In this document: piece by piece, positions 19,126-29,962 of the stretch
Layout: each line of letters starts with the position of its first letter
How positions within the stretch are numbered: the stretch's first letter is position 1
Assembly (NCBI RefSeq): GCF_012275515.1
Contig: NZ_JAAZQL010000004.1
Location: forward strand, 248,001 to 312,000
Source of the DNA: Novosphingobium sp. SG707
GTDB lineage: Bacteria > Pseudomonadota > Alphaproteobacteria > Sphingomonadales > Sphingomonadaceae
DNA length: 64,000 bases
Direction: 5' to 3'
Program-made: the position numbers and the translations under genes
Notes under the pieces: generated by a model
Told to the model about the DNA's origin: nothing
The model's input: the letters and a program-made list of their open reading frames with translations, nothing else
The model's database searches: none

Positions 19126-19559
19126 TATTCGCCTCCCAGGTGCGAGGTGTCGCCAAGCTTGGCAACAACCTTGGTCTTGATCGGCAGCTTCATCGCGGCG
19201 CGTTCAAACGCACCAGCGGCCAGCTCGCCCGAAACGCCGTCTAGTTCGAACAGGATCTTGCCCGGCTTAACGCGAGCAGCCCAATATTCGATCGAACCCT
19301 TGCCCTTACCCTGACGGACTTCAGCAGGCTTCTTCGAGACGGGCAGATCGGGGAACACGCGGATCCACAGGCGACCCTGACGACGCAGGTGACGCTGAAT
19401 GGCACGACGTGCAGCTTCGATCTGACGAGCGGTGACGCGCTCCGGTTCCATAGCCTTAAGGCCATAGGAACCGAAGTTCAGGTCGGTGCCGCCCTTGGCG
19501 TTGCCGTGCAAACGGCCCTTGAACGCCTTGCGGAACTTGGTCTTCTTCGGTTGCAACAT
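19125..19559 (-). CDS. rplP: 50S ribosomal protein L16
   Basis: 144 aa. [54 protein letters not shown] and [40 protein letters not shown] are complete. L16 supports the peptidyl-transferase centre and A-site tRNA. Linked to rpmC by a one-base overlap. Confidence 0.98.
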   Translation of the reverse strand: MLQPKKTKFRKAFKGRLHGNAKGGTDLNFGSYGLKAMEPERVTARQIEAARRAIQRHLRRQGRLWIRVFPDLPVSKKPAEVRQGKGKGSIEYWAARVKPGKILFELDGVSGELAAGAFERAAMKLPIKTKVVAKLGDTSHLGGE

Positions 19560-19576
19560 GATCTGTTACCTCAACC

Positions 19577-20272
19577 TCAACGTGCAGGACGCACGCCGGA
19601 GGTCTGGGCCTCCATCATGAGACGGTCCTGCGCCATCGGATCGTGACCAAGGATTTCGCCCTTGAAGATCCACACCTTGATGCCGATGATACCATAGGCG
19701 GTCAGCGCCTCGGCTTCGGCATAGTCGATGTTCGCACGCAGGGTGTGCAGCGGAACGCGGCCTTCGCGGTACCATTCGATACGCGCGATTTCGGCGCCAC
19801 CCAGACGGCCCGAGCAGGTGATCTTGATGCCTTCAGCACCAAGACGCAGCGCGGACTGGACGGCGCGCTTCATGGCGCGACGGAAGGCAACACGGCGGAT
19901 CAGCTGATCGGCGATGCCCTGAGCGACAAGCTTCGAGTCGATTTCCGGCTTGCGGATTTCGACAATGTTCAGCTTGACGTCGCTGCCGGTGAACTTGGCA
20001 AGCTGAAGGCGCAGCTTTTCAATGTCTGCACCCTTCTTGCCGATGATCACGCCCGGACGGGCAGCGAAGATCGACACGCGGCACACCTTGGCGGGACGCT
20101 CGATCACCACCTTCGAGATCGCCGCCTGGGGCAGCGTCTTGAAGATGAACTTGCGCATCTTGAGGTCTTCCTCAAGAAGCTTGCCGTAGCTGCGACCTTC
20201 CGCATACCAGCGGCTGTCCCAGGTGCGGTTGATCTGCAGGCGCAGACCGATGGGGTTGCTCTTATGACCCAT
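19577..20272 (-). CDS. rpsC: 30S ribosomal protein S3
   Basis: 231 aa. N-terminal [25 protein letters not shown], the KH domain ([18 protein letters not shown], with its GxxG loop) and the C-terminal [21 protein letters not shown] are all present. S3 lines the mRNA entry channel. Standard position between rplV and rplP, 17 bases before rplP. Confidence 0.98.
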   Translation of the reverse strand: MGHKSNPIGLRLQINRTWDSRWYAEGRSYGKLLEEDLKMRKFIFKTLPQAAISKVVIERPAKVCRVSIFAARPGVIIGKKGADIEKLRLQLAKFTGSDVKLNIVEIRKPEIDSKLVAQGIADQLIRRVAFRRAMKRAVQSALRLGAEGIKITCSGRLGGAEIARIEWYREGRVPLHTLRANIDYAEAEALTAYGIIGIKVWIFKGEILGHDPMAQDRLMMEAQTSGVRPAR

Positions 20273-20275
20273 GGA

Positions 20276-20653
20276 TCAAGCCTCCTGAACTTCGCGCACC
20301 ACAATGCGCAGACGGCTGAAGGGCTTCAGGATGCGGGTGGACTTGCCACGGCCGCGGGTGTGAAAGCGCTTCATCGTGATCGACTTGCCGACCGAAGCCT
20401 CAACCACGACGAGGTTGTCCACGTCGAGGTTGTGGTTGTTTTCGGCGTTGGCGATGGCCGAAGCCAGCACCTTGCGAGCGTCAACCGCCATGGCCTTCTT
20501 CGAGAAGGTCAGGATGTTCAGCGCATCTTCAGCCTTCTGGTTGCGGATAAGCGCCGCAACCAGATTGAGCTTCTGAGCCGAGCCGCGGATCTGCGTACCG
20601 ACCGACAGGGCTTCGTTGTCGCCAACGCGACGGGGAGCTTTAGGCTTGCTCAT
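20276..20653 (-). CDS. rplV: 50S ribosomal protein L22
   Basis: 125 aa. Contains [46 protein letters not shown] and the exit-tunnel beta-hairpin [26 protein letters not shown], whose tip forms the tunnel constriction bound by macrolides. One-base overlap with rpsS. Confidence 0.98.
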   Translation of the reverse strand: MSKPKAPRRVGDNEALSVGTQIRGSAQKLNLVAALIRNQKAEDALNILTFSKKAMAVDARKVLASAIANAENNHNLDVDNLVVVEASVGKSITMKRFHTRGRGKSTRILKPFSRLRIVVREVQEA

Positions 20654-20931
20654 CAGCGCTTGCCCTTCTTGTCAGCGGCGTGACCGGGGAACGTGCGCGT
20701 CGGCGCGAATTCGCCCAGCTTGTGGCCGACCATGTCCTCATTCACGGACACGGGGATGAACTTATGCCCGTTGTAGACGTTGAACGTCAAACCAACGAAC
20801 GTCGGCAGGATCGTCGACCGACGCGACCAGGTCTTGATCGGGCCGGCACGGTTGCCAGCATCCTGGGCGACCTCGGCCTTTTTCAGCAGGTGCAGGTCGA
20901 CGAAAGGACCTTTCCAGACGGAACGAGCCAT
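20653..20931 (-). CDS. rpsS: 30S ribosomal protein S19
   Basis: 92 aa, exact family length. [67 protein letters not shown] and GHAADKK are diagnostic. It contacts S13 in the 30S head. Lies 6 bases downstream of rplB. Confidence 0.98.
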   Translation of the reverse strand: MARSVWKGPFVDLHLLKKAEVAQDAGNRAGPIKTWSRRSTILPTFVGLTFNVYNGHKFIPVSVNEDMVGHKLGEFAPTRTFPGHAADKKGKR

Positions 20932-20937
20932 TGTCGA

Positions 20938-21774
20938 TTACCTCTTCTTCTTCGCGTGACGCGAGCGGATGATCATGCCGTCAGTCTTCTTGTTATGACG
21001 GGTGCGAGCGCCCTTGGTAGGCTTGCCCCACGGCGTAACAGGATGACGACCGCCCGAAGTACGGCCTTCACCACCACCATGCGGGTGGTCGACCGGGTTC
21101 TTGGCAACGCCGCGGGTAAGCGGGCGCTGGCCAAGCCAACGGTTGCGACCGGCCTTTGCAAGGTTGGTGTTGGCGTTGTCGGGGTTCGACACGGCGCCAA
21201 CGGTGCCCATGCAATCGCCACGCAGGTAGCGCTGTTCGCCCGAGTTCAGACGAACGATCACCAGACCACGGTCACGGCCCACGACCTGCACATAGGTGCC
21301 GGCCGAACGAGCGATCTGACCGCCCTTGCCCGGCTTCATTTCCACGTTGTGGATGATGGTGCCGACCGGGATCTGCGACAGAAGCATGGCATTGCCGGGC
21401 TTCACGTCGGTCTTTTCGCCAGCGACAATGGTGTCGCCAACGGCCAGACGCTGGGGAGCGATGATGTAGGTCTGCTCACCGTCTTCGTACTTGACGAGGG
21501 CGATGAACGCGGTGCGGTTGGGGTCATATTCCAGACGCTCAACGGTTGCCGGCTGGTCCCACTTGCGGCGCTTGAAATCGATGAAACGATAGCGCTGCTT
21601 GTGGCCACCACCGATACCGCGGCTGGTCACGTGACCCTTGTTGTTACGACCACCGGTCTTGCTCTTACCTTCGGTAAGCGCCTTGACCGGCTTGCCCTTC
21701 CACAGGGCGCTCTTGTCAACCAGGACGAGGCCGCGACGGGCCGGGCTGGTCGGGTTATAGCTCTTGAGTGCCAT
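20938..21774 (-). CDS. rplB: 50S ribosomal protein L2
   Basis: 278 aa. The SH3-like/OB core ([34 protein letters not shown]) and the C-terminal [35 protein letters not shown] are intact, including the HPHGGG histidine reported to be essential for peptidyl transfer. Found in the usual place between rplW and rpsS. Confidence 0.98.
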   Translation of the reverse strand: MALKSYNPTSPARRGLVLVDKSALWKGKPVKALTEGKSKTGGRNNKGHVTSRGIGGGHKQRYRFIDFKRRKWDQPATVERLEYDPNRTAFIALVKYEDGEQTYIIAPQRLAVGDTIVAGEKTDVKPGNAMLLSQIPVGTIIHNVEMKPGKGGQIARSAGTYVQVVGRDRGLVIVRLNSGEQRYLRGDCMGTVGAVSNPDNANTNLAKAGRNRWLGQRPLTRGVAKNPVDHPHGGGEGRTSGGRHPVTPWGKPTKGARTRHNKKTDGMIIRSRHAKKKR

Positions 21775-21786
21775 GTTCTACCGCCC

Positions 21787-22092
21787 TCAGATCCCGCTGG
21801 TCACGTCGATCGACTGGCCTTCAGCCAGGGTCACAACGGCCTTCTTGACGTCGGTGCGCTTGTAGGGCTTACCCTTCCAGCGCTTGGTCTTGCCCTTCTG
21901 GGTCAGGGTGTTCACACCCGTCACCTTCACGCCGAACAGAGCCTCGACCGCAGCCTTGATTTCAGGCTTGGTCGCGCGTTCAGCCACCTTGAAGACAACA
22001 GCGTTGTTCTCAGAGAGCAACGTGGTCTTTTCGGTGATGTGGGGCGCCACGATCACGTCATAATGACGCGTGTCGATGCTGTCCTTAGCCAT
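21787..22092 (-). CDS. rplW: 50S ribosomal protein L23
   Basis: 101 aa. [64 protein letters not shown] is typical. L23 surrounds the tunnel exit and anchors trigger factor and SRP. Its start overlaps the rplD stop by 8 bases. Confidence 0.98.
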   Translation of the reverse strand: MAKDSIDTRHYDVIVAPHITEKTTLLSENNAVVFKVAERATKPEIKAAVEALFGVKVTGVNTLTQKGKTKRWKGKPYKRTDVKKAVVTLAEGQSIDVTSGI

Positions 22093-22714
22093 TGAAACGG
22101 GCCTCCAGCTTCTCGACAGCGGCGCGGGTCAGCACCAGCGTGTCATGTTTCAGGATGTCGTAAACATTCGCGCCCACGGCGGGCAGGACGTTCACGCCGA
22201 CGATGTTGCCTGCGGCGCGGGCGAAGTTCTCGTTCACCGCTTCGCCGTCGATCACCAGCACCTTGCCGGCATAGCCAGCCTTGGCGAGGGTCGCGGCCAG
22301 AGCCTTGGTCTTGGCTTCGGCCAGTTCCAGGCTCTCGACGACCACCAGACCGCTGTTGACCTTCGAGGACAGAGCGAGCTTGAGGCCGAGCGCACGGATC
22401 TTCTTGTTCAGCGACAGGCTGAAGTCACGGACGCGAGGGCCATGAGCCTTACCACCGCCGATGAAGATCGGAGCCTTGCGGTCGCCGTGACGGGCAGTAC
22501 CGCCACCCTTCTGGTTGCCGAACTTCTTGCCGGTGCGGGCCACATCGCTGCGCTCGCGAGCGCCACGGGCGGTGCCACGACGGTTTTCCAGCTGCCAAGT
22601 GACAACACGGTGCAGAATGTCAGCGCGCGGCTCGAGGCCGAACACCGCATCGTTCAGTTCGATTTCGCCAGCAGCGGCCGAACCGTCGAGGTTTTGCAGA
22701 GTTACCTTGACCAC
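22085..22714 (-). CDS. rplD: 50S ribosomal protein L4
   Basis: 209 aa. The extended tunnel loop ([55 protein letters not shown]) and globular core are present. In E. coli L4 represses its own S10 operon through a leader RNA; no E. coli-like leader is visible before rpsJ. Lies 3 bases after rplC. Confidence 0.98.
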   Translation of the reverse strand: MVKVTLQNLDGSAAAGEIELNDAVFGLEPRADILHRVVTWQLENRRGTARGARERSDVARTGKKFGNQKGGGTARHGDRKAPIFIGGGKAHGPRVRDFSLSLNKKIRALGLKLALSSKVNSGLVVVESLELAEAKTKALAATLAKAGYAGKVLVIDGEAVNENFARAAGNIVGVNVLPAVGANVYDILKHDTLVLTRAAVEKLEARFNG

Positions 22715-22717
22715 GAC

Positions 22718-23443
22718 TTAGCCCTCCTGACCTTCGGCAGCTTCGACAGCCGGAGCAGCATCGACCACAGCCGACTTGATCGCGGCGGGGTACGGAGCGT
22801 CGGCATGACGAGCAACCTTGACCGAATCGCGAACGAGCAACCAGCCGTTCTTCGCGCCGGGCACCGAGCCCTTGACGAAGACCAGCCCGCGCTCATCATC
22901 GGTGCGGACAACTTCGAGATTCTGTTGGGTGCGCTGACGATCACCCTGATGACCGGCCATCTTCTTGTTCTTGAAGACGCGGCCCGGATCCTGACGGTTA
23001 CCCGTCGAACCATGCGCACGGTGAGAGATCGACACACCATGGGTGGCGCGCATACCGCCGAAGCCCCAGCGCTTCATAGCGCCCGAGAAGCCCTTACCCT
23101 GGGTGTGGCCGGTGATGTCAACCAGCTGGCCCGACACGAAGTGCGAGGCGGCGATGGTCGAACCGACTTCCAGCACGGCGTCATCGGCCACGCGGAATTC
23201 GGCAACTTCCATCTTCAGCGGAACTTCAGCCTTGGCGAAGTGCTCGCGCTGCGGCTTGTTGACATTCTTTTGCTTGGCGGCGCCCGCACCCAGCTGCAGA
23301 GCGACATAACCGTCGCGCTCAGCGGTACGAACCGAAACCACCTGGCAGTCTTCCAGCGACAGAACAGTCACAGGAACGTGACGTCCATCTTCCTGGAAAA
23401 GGCGAGTCATCCCCACCTTCTTAGCGATCACGCCGGTGCGCAT
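22718..23443 (-). CDS. rplC: 50S ribosomal protein L3
   Basis: 241 aa. [28 protein letters not shown] and the peptidyl-transferase-reaching loop [32 protein letters not shown] are conserved. It includes the Q-containing methylation motif region ([20 protein letters not shown]). The C-terminus has an Ala/Glu-rich extension. Unusually far (275 bases) from rpsJ. Confidence 0.98.
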   Translation of the reverse strand: MRTGVIAKKVGMTRLFQEDGRHVPVTVLSLEDCQVVSVRTAERDGYVALQLGAGAAKQKNVNKPQREHFAKAEVPLKMEVAEFRVADDAVLEVGSTIAASHFVSGQLVDITGHTQGKGFSGAMKRWGFGGMRATHGVSISHRAHGSTGNRQDPGRVFKNKKMAGHQGDRQRTQQNLEVVRTDDERGLVFVKGSVPGAKNGWLLVRDSVKVARHADAPYPAAIKSAVVDAAPAVEAAEGQEG

Positions 23444-23718
23444 GACCTTTTACTCCTTACAGAGGCCTGCAGCGGACCATCCCCCACAGGCGTGTTCAAC
23501 CCAATGTACGAAGCGGACCCCGTCCGGGTCGAGTGCCAGGCCATCTCAGGCTCGGCAAGACGGGGGACGCTGCCCGGAACAAGTGCCGATCCAAGGACCA
23601 GCGAGACTTCCGGAGGTATCCCATTTTCCTTTGCAGGCTTAGCTGCGCAGGCACCATTTCTGGCAAACAGCCGAATCACGCTCGGCCAGAGGTCGCGCCC
23701 TTAGCAGACGCAATCCCT

Positions 23719-24030
23719 TTATGCCAGCTTGATTTCAACGTTGACGCCTGCGGCGAGATCGAGCTTCATGAGCGCATCGACGGTCGCGGCGTTGGGCTGA
23801 ACGATGTCCAGCAGACGCTTGTAGGTGCGAACTTCAAACTGCTCGCGCGACTTCTTGTCGATGTGGGGTCCGCGGTTAACGCAGAACTTCTCGATCTTGG
23901 TCGGCAGCGGAATGGGCCCGCGAATGAGTGCGCCCGTGCGACGGGCGGTGTCGGCGATCTCGCCGGTGGCCTGATCCAGCACGCGATGATCGAATGCCTT
24001 CAGGCGAATGCGGATGTTTTGAGCTTCCAT
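23719..24030 (-). CDS. rpsJ: 30S ribosomal protein S10 (NusE)
   Basis: 103 aa, exact family length. [73 protein letters not shown]10 also acts as NusE, pairing with NusB in transcription antitermination and bridging NusG to the ribosome. It lies 123 bases after tuf, across a terminator-like hairpin, and 275 bases before rplC. Confidence 0.98.
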   Translation of the reverse strand: MEAQNIRIRLKAFDHRVLDQATGEIADTARRTGALIRGPIPLPTKIEKFCVNRGPHIDKKSREQFEVRTYKRLLDIVQPNAATVDALMKLDLAAGVNVEIKLA

Positions 24031-24054
24031 GTCCTGCTACCGATGAGAAAGAGC

Positions 24055-24094
24055 CAAAAAAGAAAGAGTGCCCTTCGCTGCTACAGCAAAGGGC
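24055..24094 (-). terminator. Terminator/attenuator hairpin between tuf and rpsJ
   Basis: Minus strand: GCCCTTTGCTG-TAG-CAGCGAAGGGC followed by ACTCTTTCTTTTTT. A second inverted repeat, AGCCCGGA...TCCGGGCT, lies just upstream (about 24111-24149). Partial readthrough would let tuf exceed rpsJ and downstream genes. Confidence 0.7.
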
Positions 24095-24153
24095 GACCCT
24101 CTGAAAACCGGAGCCCGGAAGCGACGAATCACCTCCGGGCTGCGCGGCCTATA

Positions 24154-25344
<1,191 letters not shown>

Positions 25345-25423
25345 GTTTCAAACCTTCTTTTCGTTCAAATGAGATTTCTGCACGAGACGGCACCTGCCAG
25401 ACTCGCCTGAAATTCAGGCGCCG

Positions 25424-25452
25424 CCCCTAGCCTGATCTGTCGGTGCTGGCAA
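25424..25452 (-). promoter_or_regulatory. Putative internal promoter of tuf
   Basis: Minus strand: TTGCCA (25452-25447), 17 bp, TAGGGG (25429-25424), about 80 bases before the tuf start, in the 149-base fusA-tuf gap. Same architecture as the rpsL and rpsM promoters, consistent with extra tuf expression. Confidence 0.68.
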
Positions 25453-25493
25453 GCGCATGTTGCACGCCAGCCCCGACAGTATTCAACTTAACC

Positions 25494-27566
25494 TCAGGCC
25501 ATCTTGGCCTTCAGCTCGGTGGCAACGTTCGCCGGCACTTCGTCATAGTGCGAGAACTGCATCGAGTACTGGGCACGGCCCTGGGTAAACGAACGCAGCT
25601 GGTTCACGTAACCGAACATGTTGGCCAGCGGCACCATGGCCTCGACAACCTGTGCGTTGCCGCGGCTGTCGGTGCCCTGGATCTGACCACGGCGGCTGTT
25701 GATGTCGCCAATGACGTCGCCCATGAATTCCTCAGGGGTGACGACTTCGACCTTCATGATCGGTTCCAGCACCTTGATACCGGACTTCTGGGCCACTTCG
25801 CGCATGGCGCCGCGGGCACAGATTTCGAACGCCAGAGCCGACGAGTCGACGTCGTGGTAGGCGCCGTCATACAGCACGATTTCAAAGTCGATGATCGGGA
25901 AGCCGATGAGCGAGCCGGTGGCGGCCGTTTCACGGAAACCCTTTTCAATGGCGGGGATATATTCCTTGGGAATATTACCGCCCTTGATTTCGTCCTTGAA
26001 GGTGATGCCGCTGCCGCGTTCACCCGGCGAAACCTTGACCTTCACGCGACCGAACTGACCCGTACCACCCGACTGCTTCTTGTGGGTGAAGTCGATGTCG
26101 ACCGGCTTGGCCAGATATTCGCGATAGGCCACCTGCGGAGCGCCGACGTTGGCTTCGACCTTGAACTCGCGACGCATACGGTCAACGATGATGTCCAGGT
26201 GAAGTTCGCCCATGCCCTTGATGATGGTCTGGCCCGATTCGTGATCGGTCGACACGCGGAACGAGGGATCCTCGGCCGACAGACGATTGAGCGCAACGCC
26301 CATCTTTTCCTGGTCAGCCTTGGTCTTGGGTTCCACCGACAGTTCGATCACCGGCTCGGGGAATTCCATGCGTTCCAGCACAATCGGCTGACGTTCGGCG
26401 CACAGCGTATCACCGGTCGTCGTTTCCTTCATGCCGGCCAGAGCAATGATGTCACCCGCAAAGGCTTCGTCAATGTCCTTACGCTCGTTCGCATGCATTT
26501 CCAGCATACGACCGACCTTTTCCTTCTTGTCCTTCACCGAGTTCAGGTAGGTGCCCTTGGTGAGCGTACCCGAATAGATGCGGATGAAGGTGAGCGAGCC
26601 CACGAAGGGATCGTTCATGACCTTGAAGGCCAGAGCCGAGAACGGCGCGTCGTCGGCGGGGGGGCGGCTATCCTTCTCGTCGCTGTCCATCTTGACGCCC
26701 TGGACGTCAGGAATGTCGAGCGGCGAAGGCAGATAGTCGACCACGGCGTCGAGCAGAGGCTGGACGCCCTTGTTCTTGAACGCCGAACCGCAGCAGACGG
26801 GAACGAACGACTGGTTCAGCGTACCCTTGCGGATCAGCTTCTTGAGCGTGTCGACGTCGGGCTCGTTGCCTTCCAGATACGCTTCCATCGCATCATCGTC
26901 CTGCTCAACGGCAAGCTCGATGAGATTGGCGCGGTATTCGGCGGCTTCGTCGGCCAGGTCGGCCGGGATTTCTTCGTAGAAGAATTCGGCGCCCAGCGAT
27001 TCATCCTTCCAGATGATCGCGCGGTTGTGAACCAGATCGACCAGACCCTTCAGATCGGCTTCGAGACCGATCGGAATGTACAGCACAGCCGGCTTCGCAC
27101 CGAGGCGGTCGATGATCGACTGCACGCAGTACTTGAAGTTGGCGCCGGTGCGGTCCAACTTATTGATAAAGCACATCCGGGGCACGCCGTACTTGTCGGC
27201 CTGACGCCACACGGTTTCCGACTGCGGCTCCACGCCGGCAACGCCGTCGAAGCACGCAACCGCACCGTCGAGCACGCGCAGCGAACGTTCGACTTCGATG
27301 GTGAAGTCGACGTGGCCGGGGGTGTCGATGATGTTGATGCGGTGGTCGTTCCAGAAGCAGGTCGTCGCGGCCGACGTGATCGTGATGCCGCGTTCCTGTT
27401 CCTGTTCCATCCAGTCCATCGTCGCGGCGCCGTCATGGACTTCGCCGATCTTGTAGGACTTGCCGGTGTAATAAAGGATACGCTCGGTGGTGGTGGTCTT
27501 ACCGGCGTCAATATGCGCCATAATACCGATGTTGCGGTATTTCTCGAGCGGATGGCTGCGTGCCAT
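25494..27566 (-). CDS. fusA: Translation elongation factor G
   Basis: 690 aa from ATG 27566 ([35 protein letters not shown]). It is chosen over a TTG ten codons upstream because of the AAGGAAAA ribosome-binding site. G1 [10 protein letters not shown]3 [23 protein letters not shown] and G4 INKLDRTGA are present, followed by domains II-V ending in the usual [29 protein letters not shown]. It catalyses ribosomal translocation. Operon rpsL-rpsG-fusA-tuf. Confidence 0.98.
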   Translation of the reverse strand: MARSHPLEKYRNIGIMAHIDAGKTTTTERILYYTGKSYKIGEVHDGAATMDWMEQEQERGITITSAATTCFWNDHRINIIDTPGHVDFTIEVERSLRVLDGAVACFDGVAGVEPQSETVWRQADKYGVPRMCFINKLDRTGANFKYCVQSIIDRLGAKPAVLYIPIGLEADLKGLVDLVHNRAIIWKDESLGAEFFYEEIPADLADEAAEYRANLIELAVEQDDDAMEAYLEGNEPDVDTLKKLIRKGTLNQSFVPVCCGSAFKNKGVQPLLDAVVDYLPSPLDIPDVQGVKMDSDEKDSRPPADDAPFSALAFKVMNDPFVGSLTFIRIYSGTLTKGTYLNSVKDKKEKVGRMLEMHANERKDIDEAFAGDIIALAGMKETTTGDTLCAERQPIVLERMEFPEPVIELSVEPKTKADQEKMGVALNRLSAEDPSFRVSTDHESGQTIIKGMGELHLDIIVDRMRREFKVEANVGAPQVAYREYLAKPVDIDFTHKKQSGGTGQFGRVKVKVSPGERGSGITFKDEIKGGNIPKEYIPAIEKGFRETAATGSLIGFPIIDFEIVLYDGAYHDVDSSALAFEICARGAMREVAQKSGIKVLEPIMKVEVVTPEEFMGDVIGDINSRRGQIQGTDSRGNAQVVEAMVPLANMFGYVNQLRSFTQGRAQYSMQFSHYDEVPANVATELKAKMA

Positions 27567-27667
27567 GGGGTTTTCCTTGGGTTCGGGAGGAGACAATCCC
27601 CGCCCTTAGGTTCGGAATAGTGACAAGCCTGTGACGGAGCCGCCAAAACGGCCCCGTCCCACACCCT

Positions 27668-28138
27668 TTACCAGCGATAGTGCGAGAAGGCGCGGTTCGC
27701 ATCCGCCATGCGGTGCGTGTCTTCGCGCTTCTTGACCGCGCTGCCGCGGTTGTTCGCAGCGTCCAGCAGTTCGCCCGACAGGCGGGCCGACATGGTGGTT
27801 TCGCTGCGGTTGCGGGCGGCCGTGATCAGCCAGCGGATCGCCAGAGCCTGGGCGCGCTCGGGGCGCACTTCGACCGGAACCTGATAGGTCGCACCGCCGA
27901 CGCGGCGGCTGCGGACTTCGATCTGGGGCTTCACATTGTTCAGCGCGTCATGGAACAGCTGAACCGGATCGGCCTTGGCGCGGGTCTGCATCGTGTTCAG
28001 CGCGCTGTACACGATCGATTCCGCAACCGACTTCTTGCCGTCAAGCATCAGGTTGTTCATGAACTTCGAAAGGACCTGATCGCCATGGACGGGATCAGGC
28101 AGGATTTCCCGCTTTTCGGGACGACGACGACGTGACAT
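27668..28138 (-). CDS. rpsG: 30S ribosomal protein S7
   Basis: 156 aa. [47 protein letters not shown] and the C-terminal [20 protein letters not shown] are typical. S7 nucleates the 30S head and is the autoregulator of the str operon in E. coli. Lies 49 bases after rpsL. Confidence 0.98.
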   Translation of the reverse strand: MSRRRRPEKREILPDPVHGDQVLSKFMNNLMLDGKKSVAESIVYSALNTMQTRAKADPVQLFHDALNNVKPQIEVRSRRVGGATYQVPVEVRPERAQALAIRWLITAARNRSETTMSARLSGELLDAANNRGSAVKKREDTHRMADANRAFSHYRW

Positions 28139-28187
28139 CGCTTGTATTCCTTAAATCTGTAAGACCGACGAGAAAGACCGGAAGGTC

Positions 28188-28559
28188 TTACTTCGGACGC
28201 TTGGCGCCGTACTTCGAACGGCTCTGCTTGCGGTTCTTCACGCCCTGCGTGTCGAGCACGCCGCGCAGCACGTGGTAACGCACGCCGGGAAGGTCGCGCA
28301 CACGGCCGCCGCGGATCAGAGCAACCGAGTGCTCCTGAAGGTTGTGGCCTTCACCCGGGATGTACGAAATGACTTCGCGGCCGTTGGTCAGACGGATCTT
28401 GGCCACCTTGCGAAGAGCCGAGTTCGGCTTCTTCGGGGTCGTGGTGTACACGCGGGTGCAGACGCCGCGCTTCTGGGGGTTCTGCTCAAGAGCGGGAACC
28501 TTGCTCTTGGCCTTCTGCGGCTCGCGCCCGTGGCGGATCAGCTGGTTGATAGTAGGCAT
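28188..28559 (-). CDS. rpsL: 30S ribosomal protein S12
   Basis: 123 aa. [78 protein letters not shown]. The decoding loops [13 protein letters not shown] and [12 protein letters not shown] carry wild-type residues at the positions linked to streptomycin resistance (PKKPNS, RGVLD). First gene of the str operon, with a leader of about 360 bases. Confidence 0.98.
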   Translation of the reverse strand: MPTINQLIRHGREPQKAKSKVPALEQNPQKRGVCTRVYTTTPKKPNSALRKVAKIRLTNGREVISYIPGEGHNLQEHSVALIRGGRVRDLPGVRYHVLRGVLDTQGVKNRKQSRSKYGAKRPK

Positions 28560-28923
28560 TGAATCTCTTCACCTTGTTTGCGTGACGGCGATACGCCGCC
28601 ACAAAAGCGCCCTTCCGAATGCGCCGCTCTTGCAGCAGCGCCTCTTCCGGTGCGAACAAGCCAATTGGCCAAAAGGCCGCATGACCATCTGGCGCCAATG
28701 CATGGATGAAGGAAACAGACCGCCATCGCGAATCGCCCGACGACAGACGCCGGGCCACGCAAAAACGAACCGAAACGCTCCACCCAGCCTAAAGGCGCCG
28801 GGTTACTTTGACGGATTACACCAGGATTTCAGCGAGATACCCCGCAAAACCCGACACGCACCGGCAATGTTCAGCTCTCTTATGCCGAGGTTTGAACAAG
28901 CCAAACCCCGCAAGAATTGGGGC
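28560..28923 (-). other. Long untranslated leader of the rpsL operon
   Basis: No gene is supported in this stretch. If the promoter at 28924-28952 is real, the transcript has about 355 untranslated bases before rpsL. A GGCCTTTTGGCCAATTGGC inverted segment lies near 28660-28680 (minus strand). No known RNA element was recognised. Confidence 0.45.
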
Positions 28924-28952
28924 GCCCTACGCCCATTCGCCGCGCAGGTCAA
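28924..28952 (-). promoter_or_regulatory. Putative promoter of the str operon (rpsL-rpsG-fusA)
   Basis: Minus strand: TTGACC (28952-28947), 17 bp, TAGGGC (28929-28924). The -10 is followed by GCGCC, as at the other ribosomal promoters. Located just downstream of the small gene ending at 28998. Confidence 0.7.
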
Positions 28953-28997
28953 GGACGGCGGGGCGCGAAGCCCGCCAACCGCCCCGGCCCGGCCCGC

Positions 28998-29150
28998 TCA
29001 GGCCGATTTCGCCTTATGCGCGCGCAGCAGTTCGTCCAGTTCGGCAATGCGCTGCCGCTCCGGCGTGTCCCGCGCCAAGCCCTTCAGGCGGCACGTGGCC
29101 CACAGCTTCTTGCGCTCGGATTCCAGCGCTTTCAAATAAAGATCCGCCAT
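28998..29150 (-). CDS. Small conserved-looking hypothetical protein (50 aa)
   Basis: Reads MADLYLKALESERKKLWATC, RLKGLARDTPERQRIAELDE, LLRAHKAKSA. The start is supported by an excellent AAGGAGG ribosome-binding site 5 bases before the ATG at 29150. Predicted to be almost entirely helical, basic and amphipathic, with no cysteine pair, signal or membrane segment. No family was recognised. It is upstream of the str operon promoter and probably its own unit. Confidence 0.6.
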   Translation of the reverse strand: MADLYLKALESERKKLWATCRLKGLARDTPERQRIAELDELLRAHKAKSA

Positions 29151-29240
29151 GATGCCTCCTTAATGCCCACCGGCCTTAGGGCATGGGGCGGCCCGCGGGT
29201 AGCGATTTATGGGAGCAAAGGATTTCGGCCGGAGGGATCT

Positions 29241-29309
29241 GCCTCCGGCGGGGGTTGTTCAGGCCTCCTGCGGGAGCTTGTTGAATGCCTCCGGCGGCAG
29301 GTTGTTGAT
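29241..29309 (+). repeat. Three tandem outer-end units preceding the reverse transcriptase islet
   Basis: Degenerate 22-24 bp units start at 29241 (GCCTCCGGCGGGGGTTGTTC), 29263 (GCCTCCTGCGGGAGCTTGTT) and 29287 (GCCTCCGGCGGCAGGTTGTT). They lead into the full bracket arm that starts at 29310. Similar stacking occurs at 43991-44035. Confidence 0.8.
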
Positions 29310-29421
29310 GCCTCCGGCGGGCAAAGGGTCTCGACCCTTTGCAATCCCTTTACTGTCCGCGTTGCGCCATGTGGGCGGCGGGGTGTCCGGGGGCTATGTT
29401 GTTTTAAGGCCTGCGGCGCCT

Positions 29422-29820
29422 TTAGCGGGCGCAATAGGCGTAATTGCCCGCGCGGCACTGGCCCGCCGCATAGCGCCATTCGGCAAGATCGCGCTCATAG
29501 TCGCGGCGGCTTTGCGCATAATCGGCAGCGTCGCGCCGCGCGCCATAGCCCGCATCATAAGAGGTCTCTTCATAATCGGAGCCGCCGCGCGTCTGCCCCT
29601 GCCCTTGTGCTTTGCGATAGGCCGCCCAGTCCTTGACATAACCGGCATCGCGTTTGCGCACATAGGCAAGCTGGTTGCGGTTCAGCCGCTGGATCTCCGC
29701 CTTGTCCCGCGCCCGCGCCGCAGCACTGCGCATCGCCGGATCACGCGGATCATCCGCCAGCGCCGTTTGGGGAGCCAACGCCGCCGCCATCATCGCCAAT
29801 CCCGCCAGATATGCCTTCAT
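29422..29820 (-). CDS. Secreted hypothetical protein, Tyr/Arg-rich
   Basis: 132 aa from ATG 29820, preceded by AGGGAA. The Sec signal is MKAYLAGLAMMAAALAPQTALA (cleaved before DDPRD). The mature part is rich in Arg, Asp, Tyr and Ala, probably helical (RARDKAEIQRLNRNQLAYVRKRDAGYVKDW), then low-complexity (SYDAGYGARRDAADYAQSRRDYERD). It ends with two cysteines (QCRAGNYAYCAR). No known domain was recognised. High GC and its proximity to repeat sequence suggest an ordinary sphingomonad gene caught inside the bracket rather than imported cargo. Confidence 0.65.
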   Translation of the reverse strand: MKAYLAGLAMMAAALAPQTALADDPRDPAMRSAAARARDKAEIQRLNRNQLAYVRKRDAGYVKDWAAYRKAQGQGQTRGGSDYEETSYDAGYGARRDAADYAQSRRDYERDLAEWRYAAGQCRAGNYAYCAR

Positions 29821-29962
29821 GATTGTTATTCCCTGAAACCCGATGGGAACGGGAATATCTGGCGCGGCGGGTATGGAGCAAGCGGGATGCGGTGAGACGT
29901 TGAGCGGTTCGTCGCATTGGGGGGGGCATTTGGTGGCTTGGCGGCGGCTATGTGTCGCAGTT

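Noticed and set aside
23428..23679. 83-codon minus-strand frame in the rpsJ-rplC gap
   Set aside because: No ribosome-binding site or family; runs into the rplC start.
22070..23704. 544-codon plus-strand frame opposite rplC-rplD
   Set aside because: Shadow of ribosomal protein genes; no recognisable domain.
25443..27620. 725-codon plus-strand frame opposite fusA
   Set aside because: Shadow of EF-G, which is unquestionable on the other strand.
29241..29368. CRISPR-like short repeat series
   Set aside because: Units are degenerate, abutting and part of the bracket arm; no regular unique spacers and no cas genes.
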